From assembly GCA_964605665.1 (NCBI GenBank), contig CAZSDP010000006.1:1-64000 (forward strand): a stretch of 64,000 nt of DNA, read 5' to 3'. Position numbers and translations under genes: made by a program. This document shows positions 27,069 to 36,269 of this stretch, piece after piece. Each line of letters opens with the position of its first letter. The stretch's first letter is position 1. The notes under the pieces are model-generated. The model had not been told where the DNA came from. It was given only the letters and a program-made list of their open reading frames with translations, and ran no database searches. This DNA comes from CAZSDP01 sp964605665 (lineage in GTDB: Bacteria; Planctomycetota; UBA8108; UBA1146).

Positions 27069-29231
27069 ATGAGTACTGTTCTGAAAAGAGTCCCCTTCGC
27101 AGTTTTCATCCTCAGCTTGTTCTTTTTCAGTTCAACCTTCGAGTTGCCCACGGCGTTGGCGACTGGTGACTCAGACTCACCGAGTTGGTTAGACGATGAG
27201 ATCGAGAAGCTGCAAAAGGAGATTGAAGCTCACCTGGAAAAACTGCGTCAGGAGGTCCAAGGGGAGATCGAAAAACTCCAAAGAGAACTCTCCGGGCAAT
27301 CGGTGCAGCTTCGCATGGAAGAGCTCGAGAGAGAAAATGCGCAGTTGCGCAGGACCATTCGCGAACTTCGTGGAGAGATCGGATCCTCGGGCGGCGCCGC
27401 ACCGACGCAACCTGACAATGGAGGTGATCGTCCGAGAGGTATGTTGGGGGTGACCCTGACTGAGACTCCAGAGGACGTCGCCTCAGACTTGGGGATCGAT
27501 GCATCTCAGAGCTTCATGGTCAGCGCGGTTATGGAGAATAGCGCCGCTGCTCAGATGCGCTTACGAGAAGGCGATGTGATCATCGGGTTCGATGGTCAAG
27601 AGGGAAACCTCGAGCAGTTTATCGCGCACATGTCTCCGAAGCGGGCTGGGGATGAAGTGACCCTCGTCTATGCGAGGCGTCAGAGTGGTGGACAGGTGCT
27701 GCGCATCACCGCTCGTACTGAATTGATGGCGTGGCGCGACTCGACAGAGCCGCAAAATGATGCGCCCGATCCCACACCTCCTCAACCACCGACGACGCCT
27801 GCGGGTGAACCGATTACCCTCGGGGTATCAGTGGTCGAATCTGATTTGGGGAATGGGGTGATCACCACTGAGGTGGTTGAAGGGAGCAATGCTGCGGCAG
27901 CGAAGATGCAGGTCGACGATCGAATTGTTGGTTTCGGAAATCAGAACATCACTGAGATTGAAGATCTCCGCCTGGCGCTCACTGCTGCACGCTCTGGTCA
28001 AGTGACCACGATTCGCTTTGTTCGAGGCGGGAAAGAGTGGCAGAGCAGGGTTCGACTCGCCGCTGCCGGAGGGAATCCTGAACTGCTGGCAGGGCCGGAA
28101 GAGATGGCAGTTGGAGAGCCTCCAGTTTCCTCCGAGGCGAAGCCCGGATTTCTCGGCATTCGTCCCAGTGAGGAAAATGGTCGGATCACCATTTCAGAAG
28201 TGATCCCCGACTCTCCAGCGGCGACGATGGGTCTGCAAGAGGGAGATCGAATACTCTCGATCAATGATCGGCGAGTTCGCTCGATGGATGATCTCGGGTC
28301 TGTCCTGGGCTCGATGATGGCGGGGGATGAAGTCCGCATCTCGATTCGTCGCAGTGGGGGACGCCTCGATCTCGCTGGTGTTCTTGCAGCTCGTCCAGAA
28401 GAGAACGAGCAGTCGAGAGCTGAGCCGGCCCCGAGGGCGGTCCGCGGCGGTGTGCGCGCTGAAGTCGTGACGCGACAGAGTGATCGGCGTGCAGGGTCAG
28501 AATCAAGAGGGGTCATCTCTTCGGAGTTGGGTCGGCAGGCTGAACCTGTCACCGTCCCCAAGGTCGCAGCAGATCGTCCCCGGGGATCGTTGGGAGTTGT
28601 CGCCGTGTTGACCGATTCCCAGATTATCGTCGAAGAGCTGCCGGTGGGTAGCCCGTGCGCCGCGGCAGGTGTTCGGGTCGGTGATCGGATCATGAGGATT
28701 GCTGGCAAGAACGTGACCGACTTCGAGGTCATCGAAAAGGTCCTCGCTTCCCATCGTGCAGGAGATCGAGTTTCGTTGACTGTCGAGCGTGATCAGAGAC
28801 CGATCGACATGAGAGTGACGCTGAAAGCGGCCCCGTCCTCGTCCGATGGCGAAGATGCTTCAGAGTCAGAACAGATCGAGAAGTCGACCGAGGATGAAGG
28901 GGCGAATCGCTCGGTTTCACAGACGAGCGCACCCTCGACTGACCGGTCGAGAGAGATGGCGCTACCCCCAGTTCCGTCGATCCGCCTCGGGATCGAGGTG
29001 GAAGAGCGGGCTGACGGCCTCTGGATCATCGCGATCGAACCCAATACTCCTGCCCGATCAGCGGGCCTTCAGGTCGGAGACCGAATTCTGTCGGTTGCAG
29101 GCGCCGACGTCACCGGCATCGATTCGATGCGACAGGCTCTGCGCACCCTCTCCGTGACGGCTCCCGCCGATTTCACCGTGTTACGATCGGGGCGGTCCGA
29201 GCGCTTCGCAGTCACCCCGGAGCCGCGCTGA
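27069..29231 (+). CDS. Exported protein with coiled coil and five PDZ domains
   Basis: 720 residues from ATG 27069 (GAGAGG 7 bp upstream). The open frame extends ~88 codons further 5', but only this start gives a signal peptide (MSTVLKRVPFAVFILSLFFF...ALA). A charged coiled coil (~40-105) follows. Five PDZ domains can be read: ~122-220 (RGMLGVTL), ~248-332 (ITLGVSVV), ~360-440 (GFLGIRPSE), ~505-588 (RGSLGVVA) and ~635-718 (IRLGIEVE); each holds an SPA/SAA-type turn followed by L-x-x-G-D-x-I. No protease, HtrA or S41 catalytic domain occurs. It likely acts as a periplasmic peptide-binding scaffold. Linkers are Pro/Glu-rich. Partner unknown. AroK follows 37 bp later. Confidence 0.85.
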   Translation: MSTVLKRVPFAVFILSLFFFSSTFELPTALATGDSDSPSWLDDEIEKLQKEIEAHLEKLRQEVQGEIEKLQRELSGQSVQLRMEELERENAQLRRTIRELRGEIGSSGGAAPTQPDNGGDRPRGMLGVTLTETPEDVASDLGIDASQSFMVSAVMENSAAAQMRLREGDVIIGFDGQEGNLEQFIAHMSPKRAGDEVTLVYARRQSGGQVLRITARTELMAWRDSTEPQNDAPDPTPPQPPTTPAGEPITLGVSVVESDLGNGVITTEVVEGSNAAAAKMQVDDRIVGFGNQNITEIEDLRLALTAARSGQVTTIRFVRGGKEWQSRVRLAAAGGNPELLAGPEEMAVGEPPVSSEAKPGFLGIRPSEENGRITISEVIPDSPAATMGLQEGDRILSINDRRVRSMDDLGSVLGSMMAGDEVRISIRRSGGRLDLAGVLAARPEENEQSRAEPAPRAVRGGVRAEVVTRQSDRRAGSESRGVISSELGRQAEPVTVPKVAADRPRGSLGVVAVLTDSQIIVEELPVGSPCAAAGVRVGDRIMRIAGKNVTDFEVIEKVLASHRAGDRVSLTVERDQRPIDMRVTLKAAPSSSDGEDASESEQIEKSTEDEGANRSVSQTSAPSTDRSREMALPPVPSIRLGIEVEERADGLWIIAIEPNTPARSAGLQVGDRILSVAGADVTGIDSMRQALRTLSVTAPADFTVLRSGRSERFAVTPEPR

Positions 29232-29267
29232 TCTCCCATAAGGGGCGTGTTCGTGGGAGGAGCTGGT

Positions 29268-29858
29268 TTGGGTTCTTCCACTGAATCTTCGTCTTCGAGT
29301 TCTTCCTCCGCGATGAGGATCCTCCTGATCGGACTGCGGGGAGCGGGAAAGACCTTCGTCGGCGAGGCTCTCGCTGAGCGGCTCCACCTTCCCTGGATCG
29401 ACACAGATCAATGGATCGCAGCGAACCATTCCTCTCCCTCAAAAATCATTCGAGAAGCTGGGATCGCAGCATTGCGACGAGCAGAAGTCACGGCAGTACG
29501 AAGTCTCTCCGCCTCTCGCCGAGGGGTGATCTCTCTGGGGGGGGGAGCAGTCGAAAGCCGTGAGGTGATCGATCTTCTTCAGGGTTGGAGCAGTTTTTGG
29601 CTCGATGCTCCCGATGAGGAATTGGTTCGACGGATTCAGTCTGACCTCGTGGACCGACCGCCATTGACCGGTGCGACGAGTCCGCTAGAGGAGATGGCTC
29701 AACTGCGAGAGCGCAGAACCCCTCTTTACAGGGAGTTCTCCCCCGTCATGATCTCGACCGTCGCCAGGGAGGGATCTCAATTGTCGAGGCCACGTGACCG
29801 GGGGGAAATCGTTGACGAGATCGTCGGATTCATGACCGGGGAGGCGGCAACGGAATGA
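29268..29858 (+). CDS. aroK: Shikimate kinase
   Basis: 196 residues from a TTG at 29268, chosen because GGAGGAG lies 5 bp upstream; it gives a Ser-rich tail (8 consecutive Ser) before the catalytic core. ATG 29313 would start directly at MRILLIG but has no ribosome site, so the start is uncertain. The core has the P-loop GLRGAGKT, the DTDQWI segment (shikimate-binding Asp), GGGAV, and the LID region VDRPPLTG...RRTPLYRE. It phosphorylates shikimate to shikimate 3-phosphate in aromatic amino acid synthesis. Its end overlaps pilD by 4 bp. Confidence 0.88.
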   Translation: MGSSTESSSSSSSSAMRILLIGLRGAGKTFVGEALAERLHLPWIDTDQWIAANHSSPSKIIREAGIAALRRAEVTAVRSLSASRRGVISLGGGAVESREVIDLLQGWSSFWLDAPDEELVRRIQSDLVDRPPLTGATSPLEEMAQLRERRTPLYREFSPVMISTVAREGSQLSRPRDRGEIVDEIVGFMTGEAATE

Positions 29859-30952
29859 CACCGCATGAACTATTTACCGTGTTTTCCGTTCTTCTCGGGG
29901 CGAGCGTCGGCAGCTTTTTGAATGTCTGCATCTATCGTATTCCTCTCGACGGAGTCTCGATTTCTCAACCGCGAGGTTCCTACTGCCCAACTTGCCAGAC
30001 GCCGATTCGTTGGTTCGACAACATTCCGATCCTCGCCTGGATATTTCTCAAGGGGAAGTGCCGATCATGCCAATCACCGATCTCAATTCGCTATCCGATG
30101 GTCGAGCTGGTTTCGGCGATTCTGTTCTTCATGATCTGGCTGCAGTTTGGACCCGGTGAGGGGGCTGATGTCACCTCGCTGGTGAGCTGGGGCGACGTCC
30201 TCTTCTGGTGGTTGATCTTTGCTGGGATGATCGTCATATCGATGATCGACTTCGATCATCGAATCATCCCCGACGAATTGAGCGTGACGGGTGGAGCTCT
30301 TGCCCTACTTGTCATTCCTTGTTTGAGCTCGGTTCCACTTCAGCGATCCGGCATTCCACAACTGGCGAATTACCTGGAACCTCTCGACCGACAGATCGCT
30401 TCTGGAGCAGCATTTGCGGTTCAAGGAGTCCTCGCTGTCATCCTGGGGGGCATTGCGATGGTGGGGATGCGCCGCTGGAGTCCTGATTGGGAAGGTAAGC
30501 GACGTGGTTGGTGGGAGACGCGCTGGGCTGGTGCTGTCGGCGCGGCGTTGGGGATCACGATCGGGGGGGTCTTATGCCGCCCAGACTGGCTTCAAAGTAA
30601 CTCGGGGCAGGCTCTCCTTGCTGCCCTGATCGGAAGTGCGATCGGTGCTGGGGTCATCTATGGGATCGGGGTCTTGGGGAAACTGGCGTTTCGTCGGGAG
30701 GCGATGGGATTCGGCGATGTAAAGTTGATGGGTCTCCTCGGGGCCATTCTCGGTCCCAGAGACGTTCTCCTCGCCGTATTCTTGGCGAGCTTGCTCGGTT
30801 CGATCGTCGGAATCCCTTTACGTCTGTTCGCCCGCTCGAAGACGATTCCCTTCGGTCCCTTTCTCTGTGGAGCTGCCGCAATTCTCATTCTCGCTTCTAG
30901 GGAGGTTGAGTCGGCAATTCAGTGGTACTTCCGGCAGATTGGCGCCGGTTAG
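29855..30952 (+). CDS. pilD: Type IV prepilin peptidase / N-methyltransferase
   Basis: 365 residues, longer than usual (~250-290). N-terminal VGSFLNVCIYRIP is followed by the cytoplasmic zinc-binding Cys pairs C44/C47 and C69/C72 (methyltransferase-type domain present). The aspartic protease residues are D132 in MIDFDHRIIPDE and D288 in GFGDVKLMG (GxGD motif). Several membrane helices are visible; an insertion with extra helix and basic loop sits at ~150-240. It cleaves and methylates the type III leader of prepilins and pseudopilins, so it would serve the pilus/secretion operon at 35192-42369. Coupled to aroK by ATGA. Confidence 0.93.
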   Translation: MTPHELFTVFSVLLGASVGSFLNVCIYRIPLDGVSISQPRGSYCPTCQTPIRWFDNIPILAWIFLKGKCRSCQSPISIRYPMVELVSAILFFMIWLQFGPGEGADVTSLVSWGDVLFWWLIFAGMIVISMIDFDHRIIPDELSVTGGALALLVIPCLSSVPLQRSGIPQLANYLEPLDRQIASGAAFAVQGVLAVILGGIAMVGMRRWSPDWEGKRRGWWETRWAGAVGAALGITIGGVLCRPDWLQSNSGQALLAALIGSAIGAGVIYGIGVLGKLAFRREAMGFGDVKLMGLLGAILGPRDVLLAVFLASLLGSIVGIPLRLFARSKTIPFGPFLCGAAAILILASREVESAIQWYFRQIGAG

Positions 30953-31219
30953 ATTCCTCTCCAGAGGATCGCCACAAGGCCGGCTGGAGAATTAGGATGA
31001 GGCGGTGTTCATCTTCGAACCAGATGGCGTCGACGAAGTGATTCCTCGGGTGATCTTGCTGCATTGGGTCGCCCTGTTTAGAGTGCCCGTGAGCGGGATG
31101 CCTCACCATGCCGATCTTGACGTGCACAAGCGAGGATTTCAGATCAGCCCGACGCGGTGTTGTGTTGGAGGCTGCTCAATTTCGATTTGATTCCGCTTCT
31201 TGAGAGGATGGAGCTCAGT

Positions 31220-31984
31220 ATGAATTTGCGACCTGGAACTTGGTTCCGCTTCAGCCCATCTCATTTGGGTTTCTACCTAGTGTTGATTCTCCTACCCGCT
31301 GTCGCTGGTTGTGGATTGACCAGTGTACAGAACGAAGTGAGCTGGTATCGACAGCAGCTCACGATCAGTGAAGATGACCGGCATCGTCTCGAACTTGAAC
31401 TCGCAGACTGTGAGCAGATGGGACAGCGGATGGCGGCGAGTTCCGGCGAGCTGCGAGGCGAACTCGACCAAGCCAGAGCGGAACTGGTCACTGCCTCGGC
31501 AAGACTCGAAGGATTCGAGGATGGATCCTCGGTGATCACCGCCGAAGGCTTCGATCTCGACGTTCCGGGAGAGTTGTCGGGAATCGAAGGTGTGGAAGCG
31601 ACGATTGGCGAGGGGAATGAAATCCGTATCACCCTCGATGACACGATTCTTTTCTCTGCCGGGAGTGTCGCGATTCGAAAGTCAGGGAGCCGGGCATTGA
31701 GTCAGATTGCTTCGGCGATCGGGAATAACTACCGCGGTCGACAGATTCGCGTGGAGGGGCACACCGACAGTTCTCCTCCCGCCCGGGTAAAGAATCGCTA
31801 TCCGACCAATTGGGAACTCTCGACTGCTCGGGCCTGCGTTGTGCTCCGCAAACTCATCGATCTGGGGGCTGTGGATTCGAAAGAGGCAGCAGCGGTAGGG
31901 TTCGGCGATCAGCGGCCGGTCGCAGACAACGCGACGAAGGCAGGACGCGCTCAAAATCGTCGAGTCGAGGTGATTGTCGACTAG
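31220..31984 (+). CDS. OmpA-family peptidoglycan-binding lipoprotein
   Basis: 254 residues from ATG 31220 (GGAG 6 bp upstream; ATG 31208 also in frame). Signal peptide with lipobox ending VAGC. A coiled coil (~35-95) is followed by an OmpA C-terminal domain (ILFSAGSVAIRKSGSRALSQIA, IRVEGHTDSSPP, NWELSTARACVVLRKLI, GFGDQRPVADNATKAGRAQNRRVEVIV) with the conserved D and R that bind diaminopimelate. It tethers an outer membrane or other layer to the cell wall. The gene stands alone; spacers on either side are 267 and 759 bp. Confidence 0.92.
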   Translation: MNLRPGTWFRFSPSHLGFYLVLILLPAVAGCGLTSVQNEVSWYRQQLTISEDDRHRLELELADCEQMGQRMAASSGELRGELDQARAELVTASARLEGFEDGSSVITAEGFDLDVPGELSGIEGVEATIGEGNEIRITLDDTILFSAGSVAIRKSGSRALSQIASAIGNNYRGRQIRVEGHTDSSPPARVKNRYPTNWELSTARACVVLRKLIDLGAVDSKEAAAVGFGDQRPVADNATKAGRAQNRRVEVIVD

Positions 31985-32743
31985 TTCGTGGACAATCCGC
32001 CCCTCGTCAGCTGGGGGGGCTCGATCTAGCCATTCTAGAAGGGTTGAGTGGGATCGACGGGTCAGGTGGGGAGAATCTCCCATCGCCCCAGATGGCGCGG
32101 TATTTCTACCCAAAATTTGACCGGAATTCATAGTCCTGCGCCTCCCCCTTGAAAAGCTAGGGCTGCGCCTTAATCTAGCGGGCTTGGGATTTTCCCTAGG
32201 TCCTCTGAATTCCCCTTGGAGACCTCCACCTTCCTGAGCGGAGATGGGCGAATGAGTGGGAGTTGTCGGTGGCGTGGGGTGAATCCTCTGGGGAGCCCCC
32301 CGTCTTCGGCGCGATCCCGCCGCTCACTGGGTTCGATCGCTTGCGGTCAATTCAATCCCGAGGGGTCGGAGCGTTCGTCTGCGATCGTGAAAGTGGAATC
32401 GTACTCCGCTTTCTGATGGGGTGTTTTTCGGGGCGGCATGTCCTCAATTGACCTGTGGACCGTTGCATTTACAGATCGTGGCTCTGAAAACTCGCATCCG
32501 AGATGAGAACAACATCTCTTGGATGGAGAATACGGAGTGCGCGGGGGTGGTCTCGCTGAATCATGAGGCCGGCTCAAGAGGCTCATTTGCTCTCGATCTC
32601 GAGAAGTTGGGTTTTGGGGCGGCGACTGTTCGTGGGCACGATCTCTAAGCCAAGTCTAAGAATCGCTCAACGCCGGCTATCCGGCTCGGCGCAAATGCCC
32701 GCTCTTTCGGACCGATCCGAGAGGCGAGAGGAAGAGGTGAAGT
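31985..32743. other. 759-bp spacer upstream of the EF-G-like gene
   Basis: No gene is supported: open stretches are short and lack ribosome sites. It contains scattered small inverted repeats (for example GCTAG/CTAGC around 32156-32180) but no element that can be named. A long leader for the GTPase gene is possible. Confidence 0.4.
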
Positions 32744-34774
32744 GTGGCTCAGCTGATTCGGAATATCGCCATCGCCGGTCATGGAACCTGCGGAAAGACG
32801 ACGCTACTCGAACATCTCCTAGCGTTGGCCAATATGGTGTCTCGAGCGGGTAGCGTTGACGATGGAAGCTCTATCCTTGACCACACCGACGAAGAAAAGG
32901 GCCACAAGTTTACGGTCGCGGCGACTCCCTGTTTCATTGAACACAACAACTGCCGGATGCACTTGATCGACACTCCGGGCTACGCTGATTTTAGAGGCGC
33001 CGTCACAGAGGCTTTTGCAGCAGTTGAGACTGCTTTGATTGCGATCGATGCAACCGCCGGAATCAAGGTGAACACCCGACGTGTTTGGGAAGATGCGGAG
33101 CGCGCTGGTCTCGGTCGTGCCATCGTGATCACTCGCCTGGATATGGAAAACGCCAGGTTCGATGAGCTTGTCGAAGAGATCCAGGAGAAGTTTGGCAAGC
33201 AGTGCGTCACGCTGGAGTTGCCAGATCAGGCGGGGCCGGGATTCAGCTCAGTAGAAAATGTGCTGAGTACCGGAGGCAGTGGCTCCGATCGTGCCCAAGC
33301 GACCTTCCAACAGATGCGTGAAGCGATCATTGAGTCCGATGAGGACTTGATGGAGCGCTACCTCGCGGAAGAAGACATCACGGATGATGAAGTTCGGAAT
33401 GCTTTTTCTACTGCAGTACTGTCGGGAGCTGTCGTCCCGATCTTGTGCTGTTCATCCGTGAAGGGTGTCGGGCTCAATAAGCTGTTAGAGTTCCTCGAGA
33501 CGATCCCCCCAACCCACGATGCCTCTGTTCCTCGGCAGATGGTGAACGCTGATGGTGAAGAGAGTACCGGATCGCCGGCAGGTTCCGCCTCCGATCCGCT
33601 GGTTGGGCAAGTGTTCAAGATTGAGCTCGACCCATTTGTTGGTCGTCTGTCATTTGTCCGAATTCACTCTGGGACAATGAAACCAAACTCTCCGATTATG
33701 AATCTCTCTCGACACTCCAAAGAGAAGATCAACACGATTCTTCGAATGCAGGGCAAAGAGCAAGCCACGATCGAGAGCGCAGGGCCCGGCGACATCGTTG
33801 CATTGCCCAAGTTGGAGAGCGTTTCTGTCGGAGACTCACTCGGCGACTCTGGAGTTGCCAATTGGCCGGCGAAGATCGCCCACCCCAGCTCGATGGTGCG
33901 CCTCGCGATCGAGCCGAAGAATCGAAACGATGAGACGAAGCTCTCGGAGGCTCTCCACAAACTGGAAGAAGCGGATCCGACCTTCCAGTCGACCAGAGTC
34001 AGATCGACTCACGAGTTGGTGATCGCCGGTCGCTCGACGCTGCATCTCGGGCTCATGATCGAAAAACTGTCCCATCAGTTCAAAATTGAGGTGGAAACAC
34101 ACTCTCCAACAACCGCGTACCTGGAATCGATCTCGGGTAGCTCGGAAGCGCAATATCGCCACAAGAAACAGACGGGTGGTCGAGGACAGTTTGGTGAAGT
34201 CTGGCTGAGACTGGCGCCCACCGACCGATCCCAAAGCCTAGAGTTCGTGAATGAAGTCGTCGGAGGATCGATTCCCCGCGAGTACATTCCGGCGGTGGAA
34301 AAGGGAATTGTCGAAACGATGGATCATGGGGTATTGGCGAATTGCCCGGTGGTCGGTTGCAAGGTCACCGTGTACGACGGCAAGTTTCACGCGGTGGATA
34401 GTTCAGAAGCAGCTTTCAAGTCTGCGGGTCGGGAAGCGTTCAAGAAGGCTTTCCATGACGCCAAACCAGTCCTCCTGGAACCGATACTTGACTTAGAGGT
34501 CCATGTCCCCGGGCAGTTCATGGGAGATATCAGTGGGGATCTCAATAGCCGACGTGGTCGAATCCAGGGAATGGATCAGGATGGAGACCAGCAGGTGATC
34601 AAAGCTCAGGTCCCCGAATCAGAAATGAAGACTTACTCGACGGAGCTTCGCTCGATGACCGGAGGAGAGGGAACTTACTCGGTGGAATTCAGCCACTACG
34701 ACACAGTTCCCGCGAATGTTCAGCAACAGATCGTGGAAACGATCAAAAAACAGCAAGAAGCTGCTGAAGGTTAG
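32744..34774 (+). CDS. EF-G-like translational GTPase (EF-G2 / FusA-like paralogue)
   Basis: 676 residues, GTG start with GAGGAAGAGG upstream. Domain order is that of elongation factor G, but G motifs are altered: G1 is GHGTCGKTT; the switch I region reads DEEKGHKFTV instead of the ERGITI element of EF-G; G3 is DTPGYADF, with Tyr at the catalytic His position (DTPGH in EF-G); and G4 is TRLD instead of NKxD. This pattern matches the EF-G-like side family (mycobacterial EF-G2 type), which binds GTP but in known cases lacks normal translocase function. A canonical fusA must lie elsewhere. A terminator follows at 34801. Confidence 0.9.
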   Translation: MAQLIRNIAIAGHGTCGKTTLLEHLLALANMVSRAGSVDDGSSILDHTDEEKGHKFTVAATPCFIEHNNCRMHLIDTPGYADFRGAVTEAFAAVETALIAIDATAGIKVNTRRVWEDAERAGLGRAIVITRLDMENARFDELVEEIQEKFGKQCVTLELPDQAGPGFSSVENVLSTGGSGSDRAQATFQQMREAIIESDEDLMERYLAEEDITDDEVRNAFSTAVLSGAVVPILCCSSVKGVGLNKLLEFLETIPPTHDASVPRQMVNADGEESTGSPAGSASDPLVGQVFKIELDPFVGRLSFVRIHSGTMKPNSPIMNLSRHSKEKINTILRMQGKEQATIESAGPGDIVALPKLESVSVGDSLGDSGVANWPAKIAHPSSMVRLAIEPKNRNDETKLSEALHKLEEADPTFQSTRVRSTHELVIAGRSTLHLGLMIEKLSHQFKIEVETHSPTTAYLESISGSSEAQYRHKKQTGGRGQFGEVWLRLAPTDRSQSLEFVNEVVGGSIPREYIPAVEKGIVETMDHGVLANCPVVGCKVTVYDGKFHAVDSSEAAFKSAGREAFKKAFHDAKPVLLEPILDLEVHVPGQFMGDISGDLNSRRGRIQGMDQDGDQQVIKAQVPESEMKTYSTELRSMTGGEGTYSVEFSHYDTVPANVQQQIVETIKKQQEAAEG

Positions 34775-34800
34775 TACGAATCAATTTTTAGAATTTTTAC

Positions 34801-34836
34801 GGGCGCTTCCGAAGTCATTCGGAGGCGCCCATTTTT
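34801..34836 (+). terminator. Rho-independent terminator of the EF-G-like gene
   Basis: Stem GGGCGCTTCCGAA with TTCGGAGGCGCCC (13 bp, one G-U), loop GTCA, then ATTTTT. It starts 26 bp after the stop. Confidence 0.9.
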
Positions 34837-35191
34837 CGTATCGACTCCGACCAACACCTCACAAAGGAAGTCATGAGGCCACATTGAACCGATAGAGACC
34901 AATCTGCAGAATCAGCTCCTCCCTGAGATCACAACGGGGTTGCAAATCAAAGTGTGAAACGAAGAGTGAACTGAATTCCGTTCATTGGGTAAAACGGGCA
35001 ATAGTGAGCATATATTGAGATCTAGACCATAGGGCCGCCCTGGCCATGGCCGCTATTTGGCCGCATTCCAAACGCGATGCTAGTCTTCGGTAAGACAAAG
35101 ATTGTCGATGCAGACGTCTTTTGTCACGGCGGTACTCAACCCAACTCTGTGCTTTCAGCGCCTTCGTGGCGGACGAAAAGGAGCCCTGCTC
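34837..35191. other. 355-bp leader region of the pilus motor operon
   Basis: No gene. It contains a perfect 10-bp palindrome GGCCATGGCC at 35042-35051 in a run of GGCC-rich DNA. A-T-rich boxes (TTGGGT at 34985, TATATT at 35011) have a 20-bp spacing and are poor as a promoter. No sigma-54 GG/GC pair with proper 10-bp spacing was found. Confidence 0.4.
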
Positions 35192-36259
35192 GTGATCACA
35201 CTCGAAGAATTGGTCCAGCAATTGGTCGAGAGAGGGGGCTCAGATTTGCACATCGCGGCGGGTAGCGCCCCGATGATCCGGATCAATGGTCGGCTAGTCG
35301 CAACTGATAGTGAAATGCTCGATCCCGAGTCGACTAAGAAGATCGTCTACTCCATTTTGGACAACGAACAAATCCGAATGTTCGAAAAGGAGAAAGAGCT
35401 AGACATGGGGTTTGGAATCTCAGGACTAGGAAGATTCCGAACAAACGTCATGTATCAAAGAGGATCGGTGTCGGCAATCTTGAGGGTCATTCCCGACTCG
35501 ATCCCAACGATGGAGCAATTGGGACTGCCAGCGGACATTCTTGAAACGATCTGCATGAAAAAGTCGGGGCTTGTGCTCGTCTGTGGGGCAACAGGGAGCG
35601 GTAAATCAACGACCTTGGCGTCGATGCTTGATTACTGCAACGTCAACAGAAATGACCACATTGTCACCATCGAAGACCCGCTCGAATTTGTTCACAAAAA
35701 TAAGAACTGTCTCATTTCACAGAGAGAAGTGGGTACAGACACGGGTTCATTTGTTGGGGCCTTACGACGTGTCCTCAGGCAAGATCCAGATGTGATCATG
35801 GTCGGAGAGCTGCGAGATCTCGAGAGTATCTCGGCGGCATTGACCATCGCAGAAACTGGCCACCTGACCTTTGGAACCCTTCACACCAACGATGCTGTCC
35901 AGAGTATTAACCGGCTTATCGATGTCTTTCCTGCACACCAGCAACAGCAGGTGAGAACACAATTGAGTTTCACGCTTGAAGCGACTCTCTGCCAGCAGCT
36001 TGTAACGAGAGCAGATGGTAGAGGCAGAGCGTTAGCCGCAGAAGTTCTACTGGCAACACCGGCAGTGCGCGCTCTGATAAGAGATGACAAAGCACACCAA
36101 TTGACATCGATCATCCAGACCGGTGGGAAAATTGGTATGCGTACGATGAACCAAGCCCTCAACGATCTCTATCGGCAAAGAAAAATCACCTACGAAGAAG
36201 CGATATCTCGATCTGGAGATGTCGAGGAACTCAAGCGGATTTTCCAGCGTCAAAGTTAG
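35192..36259 (+). CDS. pilT: Type IV pilus retraction ATPase PilT
   Basis: 355 residues from GTG 35192 (AAAAGGAG 8 bp upstream); the open frame extends 30 codons further but begins to match PilT only here (MITLEELVQQLVERGGSDLHIAAG). Walker A is GATGSGKST; Asp box IVTIEDPLEFVH; Walker B region DPDVIMVGELRD; His box TGHLTFGTLHTNDA. The C-terminal AIRNLIRE-like retraction motif reads AVRALIRDDK. It depolymerises pili by ATP hydrolysis at the inner membrane. It is first of an operon with pilB 10 bp downstream. Confidence 0.95.
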   Translation: MITLEELVQQLVERGGSDLHIAAGSAPMIRINGRLVATDSEMLDPESTKKIVYSILDNEQIRMFEKEKELDMGFGISGLGRFRTNVMYQRGSVSAILRVIPDSIPTMEQLGLPADILETICMKKSGLVLVCGATGSGKSTTLASMLDYCNVNRNDHIVTIEDPLEFVHKNKNCLISQREVGTDTGSFVGALRRVLRQDPDVIMVGELRDLESISAALTIAETGHLTFGTLHTNDAVQSINRLIDVFPAHQQQQVRTQLSFTLEATLCQQLVTRADGRGRALAAEVLLATPAVRALIRDDKAHQLTSIIQTGGKIGMRTMNQALNDLYRQRKITYEEAISRSGDVEELKRIFQRQS

Positions 36260-36269
36260 ATCGGGAGCG

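Noticed and set aside
35042..35057. Sigma-54 promoter upstream of pilT.
   Set aside because: TGGC and GC elements are present but the spacing is off by 2 bp; GGCCATGGCC is better described as a plain palindrome.
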